A DNA stretch of 64,000 nucleotides from Straminergon stramineum. Its lineage: Eukaryota; Streptophyta; Bryopsida; Hypnales; Calliergonaceae. The position numbers and the translations under genes are program-made. The stretch covers positions 16,621,001-16,685,000 of the forward strand of contig OY987265.1 of NCBI GenBank assembly GCA_963920665.1. The letters are read 5' to 3'. Shown here piece after piece: positions 9,803 to 21,200 of this stretch. The notes under the pieces were generated by a model. The model saw only the letters and a list, made by a program, of their open reading frames with translations. It ran no database searches and was not told the origin of the DNA. Numbering within the stretch: the first letter of the stretch is position 1; every line of letters begins with the position of its first letter.

Positions 9803-12800
9803 GGTTGGGTTTCACTACCCTGACAAATACTACTACTACGAACCTGTGTTCCGTTGGGGTGAGCACATAGGTTTCCAAAATTGGTTCACTTCTGCCGACG
9901 TTGGAGCTCCTGGCCGATTTTGCTATGCCATGGCAAAGCAGAAGAATGCACAACAAAGTGCAACGTTGGAGCAGAAGGCAAATCCCAGCGCTGCTGAAGA
10001 GATGAACAATTCCGAGGTAATTTACTAAAACCTCCTCTTCCAGCGTTGTTTTTTTGTCTACTTTACAATTCAGGCAGATTTGTAGTCCTCTTGTAGGCGC
10101 ATGCACTCATAGGAATGATGGGTCTAGGGTGCCACGGCTGAGGGAGGTCATGGACATGAGCAGCCGGGGCAAAAGACAGGCTTTTGGCAGTCTGTGACCA
10201 TCGACAAGACGACAACCGGAGTTTCGAGGTGAACTATGGCAGCGTGGAAGAATTTCGGAGACTACTGGAGGAGTGCGCCATCAGTGCAGCAACTGACATT
10301 CCACGCTCGGGCGATGGCAAGCGGAAATTCTTCCAATGCATTCACTGTGGAAACAAGACCTTTGCCAACAAAATGCGGCTCAACAAGCACAGGTGGGATT
10401 CGCAATGTCCTACCATGAAAGACAGCGTGGGCAATCCATTGCGCTTATTGCCCTATCTTGACCAAGGAAGGGGGCAGGGCAAAGTTTCAGAGATGATTAG
10501 AAAGGGGAAGGACGTGGATGTGCAGAAGAAAGTCATTCGTTGCAATGAGAAGAACGACACGGTTGGACTTGCCAAGGTATCCAGGGTGAGGGAAAAAGTC
10601 TCCAATGTTGTCAAGGGGATGAAACACACGCCTCCTACTTCTGACATTGCCGTGGTAGTGAAGCTTCCAAAACAGACGGAGGAGGGGGGGGGACGCTGTA
10701 GGGCTTATAAAAAGGAAGAAGCATGCCACGGCCACTGAGGATGGAAGCGGCGATGTGGCAATGAAGAAGAGTCTAAGGGATAGTCGGCAGAAGCAAAAGG
10801 CGGTGCGGCATCGGCAAGACAATCCACCGACGGAGGCAGTGAAGACAACTACTAATCGGGATGATAGTCATGACAGTAGCGAGGACTTCCTAGTCACGCT
10901 CAGATGCAAGAACAAGACTAAAGCAGGGGAGGGCTCACTGCGCATAGAAGAAGCGTGCAAACAAGGGAAGCCAATTGAACCAATCCAAGCAGAGCAGGAA
11001 GAAGGCCACCTGGACCCTCGATCCGTCACGTAGATTGTATCGCAAATGAAGACATCGAAGGGGAGGGCCACGTCTGGAACTGACCCTGTCTGGGGACGAC
11101 GAGGCAACGAAAGTACACTACCTCTGCAAGCATCCAATCGAAAACGGAAACTCACGTCCGATAGTGATGCTGGACTTCAAACTTTAGAAGAGCTCCCTAG
11201 TAAACAGAGTAAGGGTTCTGGAGGCGCACTGTTGAAGAACGGCGGAGGGAGGGTCGCCGGCTCGCCAAGAAGTCCACGATCTTCTTCTCCGAAGGGTGTT
11301 CCTCCAATCATCACAACACGTACGAAACAAGCTGATAGCGGAGATGGTATGGAGCAGAGATCGGCTAGATAGACGCCTGAACCAGAGGATAAGTCGTCCG
11401 AAATACTAAAGCGGGAAGCACAGATGCAACAGCTACTGCAACATGCTCACCAAGCAATGGATGAAGAGACAGCTATTGACCGGATTTTGGCACATGAAGA
11501 AGAGTTGCAGAAGGCAGCCCCGCGCGACATGTCGCCTGACTACGACCCTGATCCAGACTCCCCCATTCAAACAACGCCTACAAAGTTGGATTGGAGTGGC
11601 AACGGCTTGGCTATTGTTCCCTGGACAGGGCAATACGAAGGGAACCATGCACTCCAACAGTACTGGATGTGTGGTCACGGGACTCCTAAACCCAAGATGT
11701 ATCATCCAGAGTTGGCAGCATCTACTTTGGGTCGGGTAGAGTGGTTGAGGCGGGACGAGCATGAGGTCAAGATGGCGGCACGCGTGAAGGCTGATGAGTT
11801 GGCAACATTGCGCCTAAAACCAGTCCCGCCAGTCATTTGCAAAGCTCTAGACCTATACCACCTGCTACAAATAAGGCCGCAATTGCTAGATTGGTCATAT
11901 GAGGGGCAATCAGCAGAGGAATTCAAGGATCGATTTGCACAATCCTGGGCCAATCAGAAATTCCAAGTGGGCACACGCGAGTGTATCGTCTGGTGGTCGT
12001 GTGAGGCGAAGGTAAGAATATGTTGAACTTTCCTCTTGAATGAGCCTTTTTCCTTCTGCGCTTTCAGCTTCTCTAGACTGCAACATAAAATATGGTTCAT
12101 TGTGTTGGTGACAGTGTTTCATTCCAATGTTTCGCAGGCACTGCACCCAGTGCACCGTATTGTTCAAATGTTCCATCTCCAATGTTTTGTCTTATTGTTT
12201 CGGCCTCAGTGTTTCGAGTCACTATTCCTTGTGTTTTGTTCATACCTTCCTATTTCGTTGCCGTGTTCATAGCCTTGTTTAGCACGCATGGTTTCCATCC
12301 TCTATTTTGGTGACTTGCTTTATGTCAGTACTATACAGTAGAATTGGTCTTCGACATACATTTATAGAAGAAAGTGTTTGGGCTTGTTATAGGAAGAGGA
12401 TTATCCCGAAGTCTGCGAGGTGGTTGGACGCGCCATAAGTTCTCTTTGCCATAGTGTGAAGTACTCAAAGGTTCCACCCGACATTGAACTAATGGCCAAT
12501 TATCTACAGTATATCCAAGACCTTGACCAGTACAAGCAGAAGTGCCAGAATTATGCGGTTGAATTGAGTGTCCAGCAAGAGCGCATCGTATCTGAAGCCG
12601 TTGAGGACTTCAGATATAAGACACGATTTAGACGTGAGCAGAATTTATGGGATTGGTGCCCAATTTGGTTGGTGGTGTCACAGAATAAAAAAATCTTCCA
12701 CAATTTGCCGCCGCTGCCATGGCGTCATGATGGTAGGTCCTACTATAAGTTCTCCTCCATGTACCTACATTCTTTTGATTTAGTATTACTCGACTTGGAG

Positions 12801-14941
12801 CTTGCCTAATTAATTTAAATGCTTGTACCGATTGCAGATGAAGAGGCTGCAGAGGTCCATCGCCTTCTACTAGCAGAGGCAGTTCCTAGATTAAAGCCAC
12901 CGGCATTCGTGCAGGTACTGCGGATTGCACTTCACAACCTCTTCGGAAGGTGGAGGCAACTTACTTGTCCTATGTTCGGGATCAATCCCTCGTTGGTTCG
13001 GACAATGTGCAAGCGGCAGTCCCCCATCATGCTAGCCTTGTTTGTATATACATTTGAAGCACCTTTCCGCTTTTCGAGCATGGCAGCTTTTGAATATGAC
13101 ATTGTTCATACATCTGTCATGAGGGATGCCCAGTTGGTCTGTGGAGGCAAAGAAGATCGAGTGATGGATGGGATTATGGAGTGGGTGAAGAATGTTCGTG
13201 CACGCGCCCTTCAAGACTTGGCACGTGACTTTCCTGAGGCATTTAGGCGTTGCTGGACAACCACATTGCATGAGCATTGGGGAGACCAGTCTAAATATTG
13301 GGGAAAGTGCCTCCGAATGCGAGAAGACTTGGACATTGGGTGGGTTGTAGATGAAGCTGCGCCAACGTGGGCTGCAAGGGTGAGTGAGACACGGCGTGCA
13401 ATCCTAGACCTCGTGCAATCTCTGGACATGGCAGTTGAAGAGGATGAGAGTGCTGCATGGGCCAAGTATTGTGCGGAAGCTGGGCAATGTGAGGAGGGAC
13501 CTACAGACATCCCCACGGAGGTGAACGTTAGCACACAAGAGGTTGCTTCTTTATCTGACCCCTTCACGATGTCACAACTACGGAGAGCTGTGCATGTGGA
13601 TGACATTGCAATGCAAGACTTGGACATCCAGGGTCTCCCTCTTTCAGGCACTCCTGAGACTCTAATCGGCCTTCTTTGTAAGGCAACCACAGTTTCTGAG
13701 ACCACCTTCATAGTTGTGGAAGCCACTCCACGAAGCTTGTCGGATGAATTTACAGCCTTGCAAAATACGGCGGAGGATACCAATGCGCAGGTCGATGAGG
13801 ACAGCGATGGGCAAGCAATCCACGAGACTGACATTGTCATCCCTGACCCCGAAAGCGTGCGTCGTGTGACTCATCGGAAGACTGTCACGTTTGCCTCTCT
13901 TGCAAACCAGGACTGTGACTCGAAGGCTTGGTGTAGGGTCTCTATACCTAAGACCTATGATCCCTTGAAGATAGAGGAGCTCATAGAAGCCTTGCCAAGG
14001 TAGGAGGGCTCTTTCCGATTTCAGTTTGAAATGTGGTATTCCTTGGGTTATAAGACTGTACCTCTAAGACACTGACTTTTGGTTTGTTTTGTAGGAAGGG
14101 CAAAGGTGAGATTGATGGAAACGTCATACACTTTTTCAGTGGGAAATGGGACTCTGTACCAGTACCCGTGTCACAACTTCGAAACCTTCGTTGTTGTAAG
14201 AAATTTCTGGGACAGAACATCATGGAGCTCCTTAGTCACCGGCTGTGGTGGAGCTTGTCTGTTGAGGCACGAGGTCACGTGTACATTGCATCGTCTTTTA
14301 TGTAAGGCCCTCTTGGACGAGCTTGGAACATACAAAAAGAGGAGGCGCTCCTGAAGTGGGGTCGTGAGTATCTCGTTCCTTCCCGATTCTACACTACGTG
14401 CCCCCCCGAAATGGAAGTCTTGGTTCCTTACGTTGGTGGTTTGCACTGGTCGCTCTTCATCTTCACCGCAACTTCAATGCTTCACTTGGACAGTGCAGGC
14501 ATACATAGCGGAGCAGAAGAGGAGTACATCAATCGAGTACAGAAGGTTTGGCAGTTATTGCATGAGCCCCCGTCAACCCTGTTGCCTGTGATAGAGGAGG
14601 TGCGTACATTTGTTCAGAGAGGGAATTACGAGTGTGGATTTTGTGTTCTACGTTTCATAGAGTTGTATGTACGAATTTGTCATGGTAATGACCCTACTCT
14701 AGACAGTGCAAAAGCGAGGGAAATGTTTCTTGCTGAAGTAATGGTAGAAGAGCGTGGCCGGGAGATGCAGAAGAATGTGATAGCAGCAGTGGCAGATGAG
14801 CTTACAGAAACTTCCATCTGTGAGCTCTATGACCCCCCCTATCGATTGCAGCATGCTAGGTCAGCAAGCGAGTCCTCCCTAGAAGCGCGTGCAAGACCTT
14901 ACCCATCTGCTGATGATGCTGTGCAGAGTGGGCCACCTTAG
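9803..14941 (+). pseudogene. Zinc-finger/Ulp1-like (C48) protease gene of the MULE, broken
   Basis: Multi-exon gene. Exon borders with matching phase are 12011|12393, 12732|12838 and 13999|14095 (all GT..AG), ending at the stop at 14939-14941; the 5' exons (9803-10016 and about 10180-12011) are less sure. Near 10330-10410 lies a C-x2-C ... H-x5-C zinc-binding pattern, then a long charged, low-complexity region. The C-terminus is a C48 peptidase core: His at 14444 (GGLHWSLF), Asp at 14489 (LHLDSAG), Gln at 14615 and Cys at 14633 (QRGNYECGF), the spacing expected for Ulp1/SENP proteases, which cleave SUMO. Its role in transposition is unknown. Lesions: a nine-G run at 10684-10692 that shifts frame, TAG at 11031, TAG at 11370 and TAA at 14303. 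All four are also in copy 2. Confidence 0.75.
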
Positions 14942-16210
14942 TTATCAGGAAACAACCGTAGTCATTGCTATTGTTTGTAAATTACTGGGATCCCAATTTC
15001 ATTAGGGTGTTGTGCTGTTAATATTTTCTGACGATAGTGTATTATTTAGACAATGCATGGTTGAAGGCCTTATTGTACCATAACCTTGGCTTATGACCTG
15101 AGTGCCCCATTAGAGAAATTGTACTGTTTTTAGCACAATTGGAACTCCCCATTGGATTAGCATATATGCAGTTTAGGTTTCTAGTGCAAATTCTCTTACA
15201 ATTGCGAGAGTATTTTTAGGCCATATTGCATGTGTGATTTTCCTATGTTGAATGTATGTAGTATTTTGTTTGTCAACTATATCTAAATTTTAAATGACGG
15301 ATTTGAATAGATTGTAAACAAATGTGTCCTATAACACAGTCCTTTCTTTCGAGCTGTGAATGAATGGCGCATTGCTATGCCAGATGTCATTGAAGTACTG
15401 GCCGTGCACAGAGCATTTTGGGTGCGCAGGTGAGTCCTTGCTTCCCCCAAAGTCAATGTATGTCATTTTGGAAGTTCATAGGTGTCGGAAATCCCCCAAA
15501 AGAGAGTCCACTATAGCTTGTAGCTCTTATCTACAGCCGAATTCTAGTTTATGAGCGTCATATACTTCAGCTAAAGGCCCTCCAAAAGTAAGTTGTGACA
15601 GTCTGTGGAAAGGGCGGACTCCATGGAAACCTATTTGTGTGCATAGAACATTTTTGGGTTACCATAGCAAAGAAATGGAGAGCGTGTGTGAGATCCAACC
15701 TCCCACAATATAAATTTCTATGAGGTAGGAGGTCTTTTCAACCACAACCTAAAAGAAAGGGAGGGCGTTACATGTCTAAACCATGACCCTGCTATGGAGA
15801 GATGAAAGAAAATACAATAGAAGATGAAGTATGTCATGAACTTGCAGAGACATTTGTTTTCCACAGAGATAAATTAAAGGTGTGGCTAGAAGAATGTGCA
15901 AACACTGAAATGATTGCACTACAATTATACGTCTCCTTTGAAAATCTACAATTTATCGAATTGGAAACACTAGTCCATCTTGTTGAATCACAAGGAAGCG
16001 TGAAAATTCCGTTCAGATTATAGAAGAGAAAAGTAAAGTGACAAGCACTATTGCTTCCTTTAGGACAAAATGTTAACCCATAGTCGGGAATGACGAAAAC
16101 TGCAAGAAAGTGGCCCTAACTACGAAGCAGTGACATTTAAAACACTGACCTTTGAAACACTGAAGCACTCTGCAACCCAATACGACCCTAAACCGTAGCC
16201 AAGCCTACAC
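14942..16210. other. Gap between the two convergent MULE genes
   Basis: This separates the 3' ends of the Ulp1-like gene (+) and the transposase gene (-). It presumably holds both 3' untranslated regions. An ATG-started frame of 73 codons at 15802-16023 (+) is preserved in copy 2 but has no recognisable features. Two GAAACACTG-type motifs lie at its right edge near 16140-16162. Confidence 0.5.
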
Positions 16211-19200
16211 TCATAACGGTAGTGATACTGGGGAGTCCCCACCCATCCTCAACCTTCTTGATGTTGGTGTCCTTCTATTCTTCTCTAGCATGTCCTTCAA
16301 GCGTTCCAAACGCATACCTAGACCATCCTGAACCGTATGAAACACTGGATTCGTGTTTGATGGATGGATGTTGCCAGAATCTATCTCTGCTAGCAACATC
16401 TTCATCTTCCCCAACGATCGATTGAAGTTTGCATGCAGGTGCTCCATGAGCGTAGGGTTTCCTTGAACAAAATTGAGGAGTTCATTTGCAAGCATGGGTA
16501 ATGTTGACTGCAAGTCCACTGGAGGGCGTGTCGACTGGGACTTTGATGTGGATTGCAACGGAGAATGTAGGCCCAATGAATGCAGAGTTGAGACAGATGC
16601 CCTAGCTCCAAATCTTCCAAGTGTTTGTAAATGACTTATCTCTGCTGCAGCCGTCCCCTTTAAGGCTCCACAATACCTTGCAACCATTCCCTCTGCCAAT
16701 TCCGGGTGTAATAGTCTCAAAACCTTTACCTTGTGTTTGCACGTATTACCTTTTTGGGCATGCACACAGTTACAACTCGCCCAAAGTTCAGAGGGATTGT
16801 GGACCACATATTGAATATGATGGTGGTTGGTCGACGTCACATAGGTTGGCCCACCAGCAAAAAGAGGCAATGTTACGTCACTATCTGCAATGTCTCGTGC
16901 TCGGATTAGAGCGCAAACAACAATGCCACGCACCTTACGATTGTCAACAAAGCCGAACCGCTTCCTCACTCTTTGATACCAATAGTGTGTGAGGACATCT
17001 CTTGTAAGAACGTGGATACACCAATCAACGCGGCGACCAATCAGGCGACTCCTTTCAGCCTTCAAGACAGACTTCATGTAGCTATGATAATTTTCGACTG
17101 CTGCATTTGTATCTTGGCCAGCATACGGTAGATTCCTGTAACCCACCACCCACATGTGCACCTTTGGTAACCATTGCTGTCTTACGTAATCCCAGAACTC
17201 ATTTGCAGCTGGATAAGAAATCTCCAATTCCTCAAGTTTTTTAACTGCCCAGGCAGTGGCGTCTTCTCCTGCAGGTCCCGTACGGTCATACATGATGCCC
17301 CCCAACCCTTTCATAATTTGAGATCGCAAAACACTGTCCTGAATCTTGATGCAAGCTTGCTTTTGCCAAGCCCTGTGCACATGCCACAAGCACAGGAAGA
17401 TGGCAGTCAACGACCACATAGTCCTGCAATATTTCGAAACAAAGCAGTTAGTGTTTCAGATAGGAAGGACTCCATGAATGAAAATGCCAGTTTGGAGTTT
17501 TCTTGTAGCAAGGACTTGTATATAACTAAAATGGACTATGTCTGGTACAACAACAATATTTTTTGCCTTTTCACAGTGTTATAGATAGCACTCCAAGTAG
17601 ATAGGTCCTAAAGACAGCTATGAGTGCAAAATCCGTACTGTAGACTGTTGATCTCACCAGGTGCACAATCAACAATAAAAGCATTCGACTTCCAATGGGG
17701 GCTCTCTTTTTTTAGTGTTGTGTCTAGCGCCCTCATCCAAGGAGTTAGGTCCTCTTGAGCTGAACGGGACGTAAGAATAAAGGCCACGGGGATTTCGTTG
17801 TGCCATTCATCGAACACCATTACAGTATACAAAGGAAACTACAAAAGAAAAACAATAAAGGAGTTAAGGAGATGTCCATCCACATTCAAAAGAACACGTA
17901 TTTCAGATGATAGTAAAGGCCAACTCATTTCACATTAGTGAAACACTACAATGAACATACATACCTTCTTCTCATTCGTGCCAAATGTTGCATCAATTGA
18001 AACAGCTCCCTCGTGCCCAAATTGAACCATCATCTCGCGTTGCCAAGGTGTTTGAATACCAACAATGAAGGGGATGTCAGATGTGGTAAGTCCTCCTTGG
18101 ATGGGTACAATTGTTTCTTGGTAGTAGAAAACACAGTCTCGATTTTCCTGCACCCACAACTGCACACTCTTCGCATCTTGACTATGAAGCATGTATGTCT
18201 CACAGGCAACCTTTGTTGCCAAATTCCGCACATCTTGTTCATGGAGAAACATGTCTCTTGTTATCTCCTTCCCGTCTCTGAGAGCGTTCTTAACAACTGC
18301 AATGTGCTTAGCCATAACCTGTGGAACACTGTGTCCATTCCTCAAGAGTGTAAGAACAAAGTTCTTGATTTCTGGGGACAAATGCCAGGAAAAGGCACTG
18401 CGGTCCCCGGCATCCTGCAGTCCATGACATTGAATCCGGTCTTGGTTGACATGGTCTGCCTCGAAGATGCAAATTTCAGCAACATGCGGTAATAGGTAAA
18501 GGGTTTTGACACTGAATGACGCCAAACATCCACGTTTCAATGAGCCCCCCCACTGCTTCGATGAGTCTCGTGCCTTCTTTGGTATATTGGTTGTAAGTGC
18601 ACTTGAGCGCCTCTGTTCGATGTGCTGCGCAATTGCAATGTGTTGCACATCAATATTGTCTCGCGGTGCAGCAGCTGTCCGTCTGTAAACATTGTTCCCC
18701 AAGGTAGCATTGTTTGGTAGGTGAGAAGCATTTTCCACTGCAACAGTGTTTCGGACATCCATAGTGGTCCTTGTCAAACCAATGTTTTGAACAGACCTAC
18801 TATTGGTCAATGCAGTAGGGATATTGAGTATAGGCAAATTGTACACAGTTGGGGGTGATAGAAGGTGAGTGTCTCTGTGACACACATGCTCCGTTTCTGC
18901 TAGGGTCTCTTCTGTGCCACAATCAAGAGGAAGAACATTGAGATCCAAAAGGAGAATGTTGTTCGGTAGTGTTCTGGATGATTGTTTCTTCGGTTGTTGG
19001 CGCTTGCATGGAACTCCCTTTTTCTTCGACGTAGATTTGTGTGAACCTAATCCACCTTTTGAAACAATATTGTTGTTGGTCAGAGGGGCTTCTACCTCCA
19101 AGTTCTCTGCTGGTGAATTCAGGTCTATCTCCAGGCGTTGGTGAGTGGAATCAGCAGTGCTACTCAGGGAGGCAATAAAATCAGTTGCACTTGGAACATG

Positions 19201-20088
19201 ACCTTCGACCCTCTTCAGAAAATCGTGACATCGCGTTTTACTATTGCTGGCAACTGATTCTCCGATGTGACGTTGTATTCTCTGTTGGTTGTGTTCTAGA
19301 ACTCCATCTCCAACAATAATGATGCCTTTGTCACTGTGACTGGTATCTGCATTCAGTTTCTTCTTCGTACTCCTCCTCTTCTTTCCTGTGTCCGGCTGCA
19401 CATTCGGATCCTCCGTAGCATCTGTCTTCTTCCGTGACCGTCGTGTCTTAGTTGTGGACGCAATTACCACCTTCCGTCTTTGTTTTGGTAGTAACATTGA
19501 AGTGATTGTCTTAACCTTCATGGTGTGATCTTGTGGACCGTACTGGCAATGGTACCTGCATAATAATACACAAAAGCCCAGAACACTTAGTATCACTGTA
19601 ATTCCTAGAATAACAATGACCTAGAAGGAACAGTATTCTCAAAAGGGATGAGGAAGCAATCTGTACCGGGTGACCTCCTTAGCTGCAGTTGCAGTAGCCT
19701 TGAATGTACCAGGTTCCTTTTTTGGCTTTGTTCGAATCTTCACATACCTGCAACTGACCCCCCCATTCGTATTTTCCATCCCAAGTATGAAGTCAGCGAT
19801 CCTGGTAGTAGGAATGAAACACTGCTGAACCACTACGAGGTCTTTCTTCCTGTTTCCATTGAGTCCTCGACCTACATGTGTCTCTCGTAGCTCCCACAAC
19901 AAGTCAAGTCTCTAGATGGGCCCTTCAGGCGGACGTTGTACCTTTGCTTCAACAGAATTCAGCTGCATCTGGAATTGTTCCTTGTACCACTCATTCCAAG
20001 AAACACTGACCCTAGAATCAAGTCTACAATCTGTGTGAACAAAAGCAGGTGGAGCAAACCCTAAACCTGAAACGTCTAAATTTGCCAT
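16211..20088 (-). pseudogene. MULE transposase (DDE, SWIM zinc finger), one nonsense codon
   Basis: Four exons on the minus strand: 20088-19667, 19555-17965, 17838-17639 and 17423-16211. All junctions are GT..AG and keep frame (for example CG|G and CA|G split codons). The model is 1141 codons from the ATG at 20088. It has basic, NLS-like stretches in exon 2, the first catalytic Asp in SIDATFGTN (about residue 662), the second in FIVDCAPGEI (about 728), the LCLWHVHRAW motif, the Glu in NAAVENYHSY (about 848), and a C-terminal SWIM finger CNC ... CKH (about 955). That is the standard MULE order, so the catalytic triad is intact. The only lesion seen is TAG at codon 59 (19914-19912). The enzyme would act in the nucleus on the element's ends. 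Confidence 0.85.
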
Positions 20089-20534
20089 AGCAAATCAATG
20101 AATACCACTTGTCTTTAAACATACAGTGAAGAAGTTCTTCAAGGTTGCTCGAAAGAACAATTACTCTACAGCAACCCTGAAGACAAAGTGATTTGGAAAT
20201 ACAATCCCTAAAAATAATATAATTTTACTAAACCGTAGAGTACACTTGTAAATCCTAAAACCCTAAAATGACAAATACACACACATTGCAGACTATACCA
20301 AAAGTGACATGACAATTACTGGGATTTCGGTTACTCTAAACCTACAACAATTTCTATAAAGCATCCTTGCCGAACCCTATACAAAATTAGCAACAACACG
20401 CTCCTTCCACTTTACTAAACTCCTACAGCACTGAGAGCTCAAAAACACAAAACCACTGCAAGAGAAGCAAAACCAAAACCCAAACAAAAAAAAAATCCAT
20501 CGCCGGTTGAACCCTAGCCTCCCTAAAACCCTAA
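20056..20534. promoter_or_regulatory. Telo-box-like motifs around the transposase start
   Basis: AAACCCTAA or a near variant occurs at 20056-20064, 20258-20267 and 20526-20534, upstream of or at the start of the transposase gene (which reads leftward). Telo-boxes of this sequence are known in plant promoters and as Polycomb/TRB-factor binding sites. A regulatory role here is inference from position only. Confidence 0.3.
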
Positions 20535-20957
20535 CGGTAGCACAAAATACGACGCTAGAATACCGAGACAGCACAACATACAAACATGGGCAACGGCACA
20601 GAAAACGAGGCCATACCCCATCCTGCATGGAACATTCCCTGGACATGCATCCAACAACAACCATGGGCCATCGGGAAGTATGCATCAATGGCGCATGCAT
20701 GATGGGACATGGTTGACGCTAAAACACTGTGAGTGAAACATTGCAGAGTTACTATGCAAAGTTACTGTTGGGTAAAATACTCGCCAGTTGGATGTCAGGC
20801 AGGGGAGACAAATTGGCCAGCAGGCACCAATAGGAGCCTTTATGGGCCAGGCTCATAATGAGCCGCTAAAACCAGGGTGAGAAATAGTGAACGCATCTAC
20901 CAACTACGACTGGGTCACGGGTGCAACAAGAGTACCACACCCCTGTCCCTAGCTCCT

Positions 20958-21187
20958 TCACAGTTCACGCTGCCTATTGCGCTCTTCCCTCTCTTCGAAC
21001 TCTGCAACCAGGCTACTCTTCCCACTCCCTGTGTTGTTGCCGCCGTGATTCTCATTAAGCTTCTCCACCTCTGAAGCTGCAGTACATCGTCTGAACATCT
21101 CCACGTGCTTGTTCACGCTCTCATTGTTAGTGCAAACTTTCCTGCATCGTTGGTACCATAGTCGGCATCTGGGAACTTGCTCTAGCT
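20958..21187 (-). CDS. Possible last exon of an unknown host gene
   Basis: Minus-strand open frame ending in TGA at 20958, preceded by a plausible acceptor (CTTACAG|AGC at 21187). It encodes about 75 residues starting ELEQVPRCRLWYQRC, Cys-rich at first and then charged (EEREERNRQREL at the end). Its base composition is richer in GC than the flanks. No family is recognised. It sits 63 bp from the right end of MULE copy 1, so the element may have inserted just downstream of a gene. No upstream exons could be joined, so this may be a fragment or chance. Confidence 0.25.
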
Positions 21188-21200
21188 CTGTAAGTTTCAC

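Larger units (their letters stand above)
7467..20895 (+). mobile_element. Mutator-like element (MULE), copy 1, Ulp1-bearing type
   Basis: A ~13.4-kb element carrying a MULE transposase gene (minus strand, 16211-20088) and a convergent zinc-finger/Ulp1-like gene (plus strand, about 9803-14941). The right border is set at 20895, where identity with copy 2 ends (59384 minus 20895 = 38489). The left border is taken as the start of the tandem array. End similarity is limited to a short core, TTTAGCGG(TC/CT)CATTAT, near both ends. I could not find a convincing 9-11-bp target duplication. Plant MULEs that carry Ulp1-like genes are known (Kaonashi group), and this architecture fits that group. Both genes carry nonsense codons, so this copy is not expected to be autonomous. 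Confidence 0.8.

Noticed and set aside
13211..13840. 209-codon minus-strand frame (and its mirror at 45544-46173)
   Set aside because: Antisense to the exon 12838-13999 of the Ulp1-like gene; Ser/Thr-rich composition with no domain.
15802..16023. 73-codon ATG-started frame between the MULE genes
   Set aside because: No recognisable features. Its presence in both copies means little because the copies are almost identical.
18013..18492. 159-codon plus-strand frame (and its mirror at 40892-41371)
   Set aside because: Antisense to transposase exon 2.
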